A stretch of 35,606 nucleotides of DNA from RGIG4140 sp045655105. Its GTDB lineage: Bacteria > Pseudomonadota > Alphaproteobacteria > CAAHEQ01 > UBA3637. A program made the translations under genes and the position numbers. This document shows positions 32,914-35,606 of the stretch, piece after piece. Where the stretch lies: positions 1-35,606 of the forward strand of contig JAZOOQ010000045.1 in the NCBI GenBank assembly GCA_045655105.1, in the 5' to 3' direction. Below the pieces are notes generated by a model. That model made no database searches. It was given only the letters and a program-made list of their open reading frames with translations, and was not told the origin of the DNA. How positions within the stretch are numbered: position 1 is the stretch's first letter; every line of letters begins with the position of its first letter.

Positions 32914-33297
32914 ATGAGGTTGACAGAAAAACAAATAATAAAAGGCTTATTTTATAAAGGATTAAAAATTATAAATCGTTTTTTGATTTTGTTTATTCCT
33001 GTTTGTTTTTTCAGTATGTTTTTTTTGGATATGCTGACAACAGGACAGCAAAATTATAACGATTTAAGTATGATGATTGTTTTAAAGTTATTATTTATTT
33101 TGTTTTATGGTATTTGCCTTTGGATTATCTTTTTTTCTTTTACAAAGATAAGACTTATCCTTCTTTTAGGAAGTATTTTGATTATTATAGCAACCGTTTA
33201 TTTGACTCCCGATTTAAAGAAAATATATCAACATGGCAAATGTTTGGAAGTGTTAGATTATCCTTGTCCTCAAGGGGTTATTTTAAAAGGTGGCTAA
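32914..33297 (+). CDS. Unknown membrane protein, truncated by an in-frame stop
   Basis: Three hydrophobic segments are visible, near residues 21-40, 53-73 and 79-95, followed by a short extramembrane part with two Cys (CLEVLDYPCPQG). The family is unknown to me. No Shine-Dalgarno site precedes the ATG. The TAA at 33295-33297 looks premature: the same frame continues without another stop for 54 codons to 33460-33462, in protein-like sequence. The gene is therefore probably a nonsense mutant of a protein of about 182 aa. Alternatively the truncated form is functional. Confidence 0.6.
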   Translation: MRLTEKQIIKGLFYKGLKIINRFLILFIPVCFFSMFFLDMLTTGQQNYNDLSMMIVLKLLFILFYGICLWIIFFSFTKIRLILLLGSILIIIATVYLTPDLKKIYQHGKCLEVLDYPCPQGVILKGG

Positions 33298-33462
33298 GTT
33301 TTCTTAAACTCAAAAGAACTTTATAATTTTGTTAACGACAATATTAAAGAAGAGTTAACGCCTCAAAATTTTCCTATTTATCAAAAAAGGTTTAATTGGA
33401 AAACAAATCCATTTAAAGAAAACGAAGAATTTTTTATTCAAAAGGACTTTTATCTGCAGTAA
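33298..33462 (+). pseudogene. In-frame tail after the premature stop
   Basis: Directly after the TAA at 33295-33297 the same frame reads VFLNSKELYNFVNDNIKEEL and onward, through FNWKTNPF and ENEEFFIQKDFYLQ, to a TAA at 33460-33462. The hydrophilic, balanced composition looks like a real soluble C-terminal domain. There is no start codon or ribosome-binding site of its own. Its last 29 nt overlap the convergent gene ending at 33434. Confidence 0.6.
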
Positions 33463-34057
33463 TAGGAATACGAATTTTTTCAAAGTGCTCCCATAAGTCA
33501 TAATTATGGGAGCGAAATCTTTTTGGCATGGCAAACATTGGGGTCATGTTTTTTTGAGCTTCGTTAAAATCTTTGATAGATGTTTCATAAAACATCATTT
33601 CTACAATGGCGCAATCTTTTATTTTACAGTTATTTTTAAACTGTATGAATCGATAATCGTCCCCATATTCAACACAGCGAAACACTGTTTCAAACTGTTC
33701 ATCTTTAACAATTTCACAACCATTATAGTAATATGGCTCATTTTTATAATCATATGATTTAAAACCATTATCATTTGCCCAAATATCAACTATCTTATCT
33801 TTTGTAGGAAGAAGATAATACTCTTCCAATCCTGGGGAAATAAAAGCTAATACATAATTTAAGGCACTTTGTTTAAATTTAAAAGATGTGTCAATATTAA
33901 ACCGCTTGATCAAAATATCATAAGCACGTTTAGCATTTTCTTCTGATTCATAAACATCTATTGGCTGTGGTTTGTCAGTCATTCCATCTGCAAAAGATTT
34001 GGTGTTAATGTTTAAACAAGCAATAAATGCTAATGTTAAGAGTAATCCTTTTTTCAT
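33434..34057 (-). CDS. Exported protein of unknown SFKFKQ family, 207 aa
   Basis: A cleavable signal peptide covers about residues 1-23 (MKKGLLLTLAFIACLNINTKSFA). The mature part opens with a helix, then FNIDTSFKFKQSALNYV, and later has EIVKDEQFETVFRCVEYG and paired Cys residues, suggesting a periplasmic or secreted disulfide-bonded fold. The same motifs occur, in the same order, twice in the neighbouring 337-aa protein, so the two genes are paralogues. GGAG precedes the ATG by 8 nt. The promoter at 34080-34108 and the first 105 bp around the start are nearly identical to those of the paralogue. Function unknown. Confidence 0.85.
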   Translation of the reverse strand: MKKGLLLTLAFIACLNINTKSFADGMTDKPQPIDVYESEENAKRAYDILIKRFNIDTSFKFKQSALNYVLAFISPGLEEYYLLPTKDKIVDIWANDNGFKSYDYKNEPYYYNGCEIVKDEQFETVFRCVEYGDDYRFIQFKNNCKIKDCAIVEMMFYETSIKDFNEAQKNMTPMFAMPKRFRSHNYDLWEHFEKIRIPITADKSPFE

Positions 34058-34148
34058 GCTTATTTCTCCTTTTTATTTAAGATAATCCTTTTTTTTCAAT
34101 GCTGTCAAGCCCTTCTTATTAACACAGCCCCTTTAACCCACGCGCCAC
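34044..34148. repeat. 105-bp direct repeat, copy A (promoter and start of the 207-aa gene)
   Basis: Identical to 35478-35582 at all but three of 105 positions, with no gaps. It covers the first codons, ribosome-binding site, promoter and about 40 bp of upstream DNA. Confidence 0.95.
34080..34108 (-). promoter_or_regulatory. Promoter of the 207-aa exported protein gene
   Basis: On the minus strand TTGACA (34103-34108) is followed after 17 nt by TTATCT (34080-34085); an 18-nt spacing would give TATCTT. The element is duplicated upstream of the paralogue at 35514-35542. Confidence 0.75.
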
Positions 34149-34198
34149 GCCAACGCCCCACACTTCGCCCAACTAAATACCCCCACGCCACTCCATAG

Positions 34199-34474
34199 CC
34201 ACACCTTACCCCTCAAAATCCACCCATTGATTGGGATAGCTTGCCAGTTGAATTAAAAATTCCATGGTTTGATATTATGGTGAATCCAGGGGTAAATACG
34301 CCAATTTATAACTTTAAAACCCATAAAACAGGCTGGCCGAAGTTGGCAAATGCTTATGCCACTGGAGATTGGGAAACCGCCAAAAAAGAGTTGGAGCGAA
34401 AAGGAGTTGGAACATTGAGAACAAAAGAGTTGGCAGACTTCATTGAGGCGGGAAGAAAAAAATTGAACCAATAA
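34199..34474 (+). pseudogene. Remnant of a lysozyme-like protein gene (C-terminal part)
   Basis: The open stretch encodes about 91 residues with PIDWDSLPVELKIPWFDIMVNPG, then GWPKLANAYATGDWETAKKEL and KGVGTLRTKELADFIEAG. The pattern of a short D-x-x-x-N-x-G helix followed by P.L..A...GDW..A..EL and R..E...F resembles the C-terminal lobe of phage- or pesticin-type lysozymes. The N-terminal half, which would carry the catalytic Glu, is missing. A stop lies at 34196-34198, and the DNA before it is C-rich non-coding sequence. The only start is a TTG at 34241 without a ribosome-binding site. Best read as a truncated gene; a small expressed protein is less likely. Family assignment is by pattern only. 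Confidence 0.55.
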
Positions 34475-34477
34475 GGA

Positions 34478-35491
34478 TTATTTTTTTTCAAGGAATTCAT
34501 ATTCATCACAAAACGGACCAATGGGCAAAAGGGGGGAATGGCTAACCCCCTTATCCATCAATGTTTCATTTGAGATATCTGGATTTTGCGATGAAAGCAG
34601 GTGCAAAAAGCAAATGTTCCCATCCCTTGCTTCTATTTTTGAATAAGTAAACCCGCCATCTTTGAATTTTGAACGAAACACGGTTTTATAAGGCGTATCT
34701 TCCAAAATTTCATATTCTGAAAAATGAAGAGCATCCTTATCAAGCGGCTCTTCAAACGAATGTTGAACTTTGTTTATTTTTCCGCTTAAAATATCTTGAG
34801 CCTCAACCAATGCAAAACCTATTTTTTTATCCTTAAAATACATTTGACAAAGAGGATAATCCATTGGTTTTGCATAGCATATTAGATAATTCAACCCCGG
34901 TTGTTTAAATTTAAAAGAAGAATCATGCGGAAGCATTTGTTTTATTTTTTCTTCCAATTTTTTGATGAGTTGTCTATCATAACTTTTGTATCTTCTTTTA
35001 AATTCGCAATTTTTATTCATCGGTTTAACATAATTTGGAAAACGATAAAAATCAGCCGATAATTTTGTAGTCGGATGATCAAAAAAGCCGGATTCTATAT
35101 ATATCTCGCATTCATTTTTTTCATTAGTCTGCGTGATTTTAATATCAAGATTTTTCTTTGGGTCAAGAAGCCCTTTAAAAACGGTTTCTTGTTTTTCGTC
35201 TTTTACCAATGAAAGAGGGAAAGAGGTTGCTTCCTCTAAATTATTCGGATCAAAAACAATATATTGAGCAGGCGTGTATATGTGGCATAAAATATTTGTG
35301 TAATCATCATTGCAAACAGGGCCGTTCAATGCTTCTTGTTTGAATTTAAAAGATGTGTCAATGTTAAATTTTTCAACCATACTCCCATAGGCTTGCTTGA
35401 TGGTTTCTTTTTTCACTTCTTCAGCCAAAACGGGCATTGCACTCCCAACCAAACTTGCCAACATCAAACCAAAAACAAATCCTTTTTTCAT
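34478..35491 (-). CDS. Exported protein with two SFKFKQ-type domains, 337 aa
   Basis: A signal peptide (about 1-23, MKKGFVFGLMLASLVGSAMPVLA) precedes two copies of the domain found once in the 207-aa paralogue. The first runs from about 28 to 185 (FNIDTSFKFKQEALN, then SLVKDEKQETVFKGLL). The second runs from about 190 to 337 (DSSFKFKQPGLNYLICY, then YEILEDTPYKTVFRSKF). Several Cys occur in each half. The two halves are strongly diverged, so the internal duplication is old. GGAG lies 8 nt before the ATG, with a promoter at 35514-35542. No family is recognised; periplasmic or secreted location is inferred from the signal peptide. Confidence 0.85.
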   Translation of the reverse strand: MKKGFVFGLMLASLVGSAMPVLAEEVKKETIKQAYGSMVEKFNIDTSFKFKQEALNGPVCNDDYTNILCHIYTPAQYIVFDPNNLEEATSFPLSLVKDEKQETVFKGLLDPKKNLDIKITQTNEKNECEIYIESGFFDHPTTKLSADFYRFPNYVKPMNKNCEFKRRYKSYDRQLIKKLEEKIKQMLPHDSSFKFKQPGLNYLICYAKPMDYPLCQMYFKDKKIGFALVEAQDILSGKINKVQHSFEEPLDKDALHFSEYEILEDTPYKTVFRSKFKDGGFTYSKIEARDGNICFLHLLSSQNPDISNETLMDKGVSHSPLLPIGPFCDEYEFLEKK

Positions 35492-35582
35492 GCTTATTTC
35501 TCCTTTTTATTTAAGATAATCCTTTTCTTTCAATGCTGTCAAGCCCTTCTTATTAACACTGCCCCTTTAACCCATGCGCCAC
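35478..35582. repeat. 105-bp direct repeat, copy B (promoter and start of the 337-aa gene)
   Basis: The second copy of the repeat at 34044-34148, offset by 1434 bp with three mismatches and no gaps. C-rich DNA follows to the end of the window. Confidence 0.95.
35514..35542 (-). promoter_or_regulatory. Promoter of the 337-aa exported protein gene
   Basis: On the minus strand TTGACA (35537-35542), a 17-nt spacer and TTATCT (35514-35519). Apart from one spacer base it is the same as the promoter at 34080-34108. Confidence 0.75.
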
Positions 35583-35606
35583 AACATCACCCCACGCCCA
35601 CGCGCT

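Noticed and set aside
32683..32934. Short frames on both strands just after the rplS copy
   Set aside because: They start inside duplicated or C-rich DNA, lack ribosome-binding sites, and the plus-strand one runs into the promoter of the next gene.
33295..33297. Stop-codon recoding (TAA read as an amino acid) as an explanation for the split frame
   Set aside because: TAA serves as the normal stop in most genes of the window, so a simple nonsense mutation is the more economical explanation.
1..35606. tRNA or rRNA genes, insertion sequences, transposases or integrases
   Set aside because: No cloverleaf-like or rRNA-like sequence was noticed, and none of the proteins shows transposase or integrase motifs.

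Overview
The window is chromosomal DNA from a low-GC alphaproteobacterium. The core operon rpsP-rimM-trmD-rplS lies at 30.3-32.3 kb. Around it are an ankyrin-repeat gene cluster, three tandem VirB6/TrbL-like type IV secretion (T4SS) membrane genes and several secreted proteins of unknown function. A large ankyrin repertoire beside duplicated virB6-type genes is typical of host-associated Rickettsiales/Holosporales-like or gut-dwelling uncultured alphaproteobacteria. The exact lineage cannot be fixed from the sequence alone.

Layout. (1) 1-4.1 kb: a C-rich gene-free edge, an unknown membrane-anchored protein, a 66-bp tandem repeat, a secreted Sel1-repeat protein and an NlpD-like LysM/LytM lipoprotein. 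(2) 4.1-14.4 kb: ten ankyrin proteins on the minus strand. Nine of them (13947 down to 4846) are packed with gaps of 1-21 nt or short overlaps and look like one operon. A 73-aa small gene with a near-consensus sigma70-type promoter sits at the head. The tenth (4129-4704) has its own promoter and terminator. (3) 14.6-24.8 kb: a second minus-strand group. It holds a 2735-aa multi-block ankyrin protein, two small helical proteins upstream of it behind a TTGACA-17-TACAAT promoter, and a further 216-aa protein. (4) 25.0-30.0 kb, plus strand: three consecutive VirB6/TrbL-like polytopic proteins, each with a CWxC motif, ending at a strong terminator. (5) 30.2-32.4 kb: the rpsP operon with a 17-spaced consensus promoter and a long, possibly structured leader. 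(6) 32.4-35.6 kb: a decayed tandem copy of the rplS tail plus terminator, a membrane-protein gene cut by an in-frame stop, a lysozyme-like gene remnant, and two exported proteins of one unknown family with almost identical upstream regions.

How it may work together (inference): the ankyrin proteins have no signal peptides, and the adjacent divergent operon encodes inner-membrane T4SS channel subunits. The simplest reading is a locus of candidate secreted ankyrin effectors plus small helper proteins beside an expanded set of VirB6-type subunits. No VirB4, VirB8-VirB11 or VirD4 gene is in the window, so the rest of the apparatus would have to be elsewhere. The least expected observations are the CWxC motif at identical positions in two of the VirB6-like proteins, and the pattern of 2-nt to 3-nt A/T-only replacements in the rplS duplicate.
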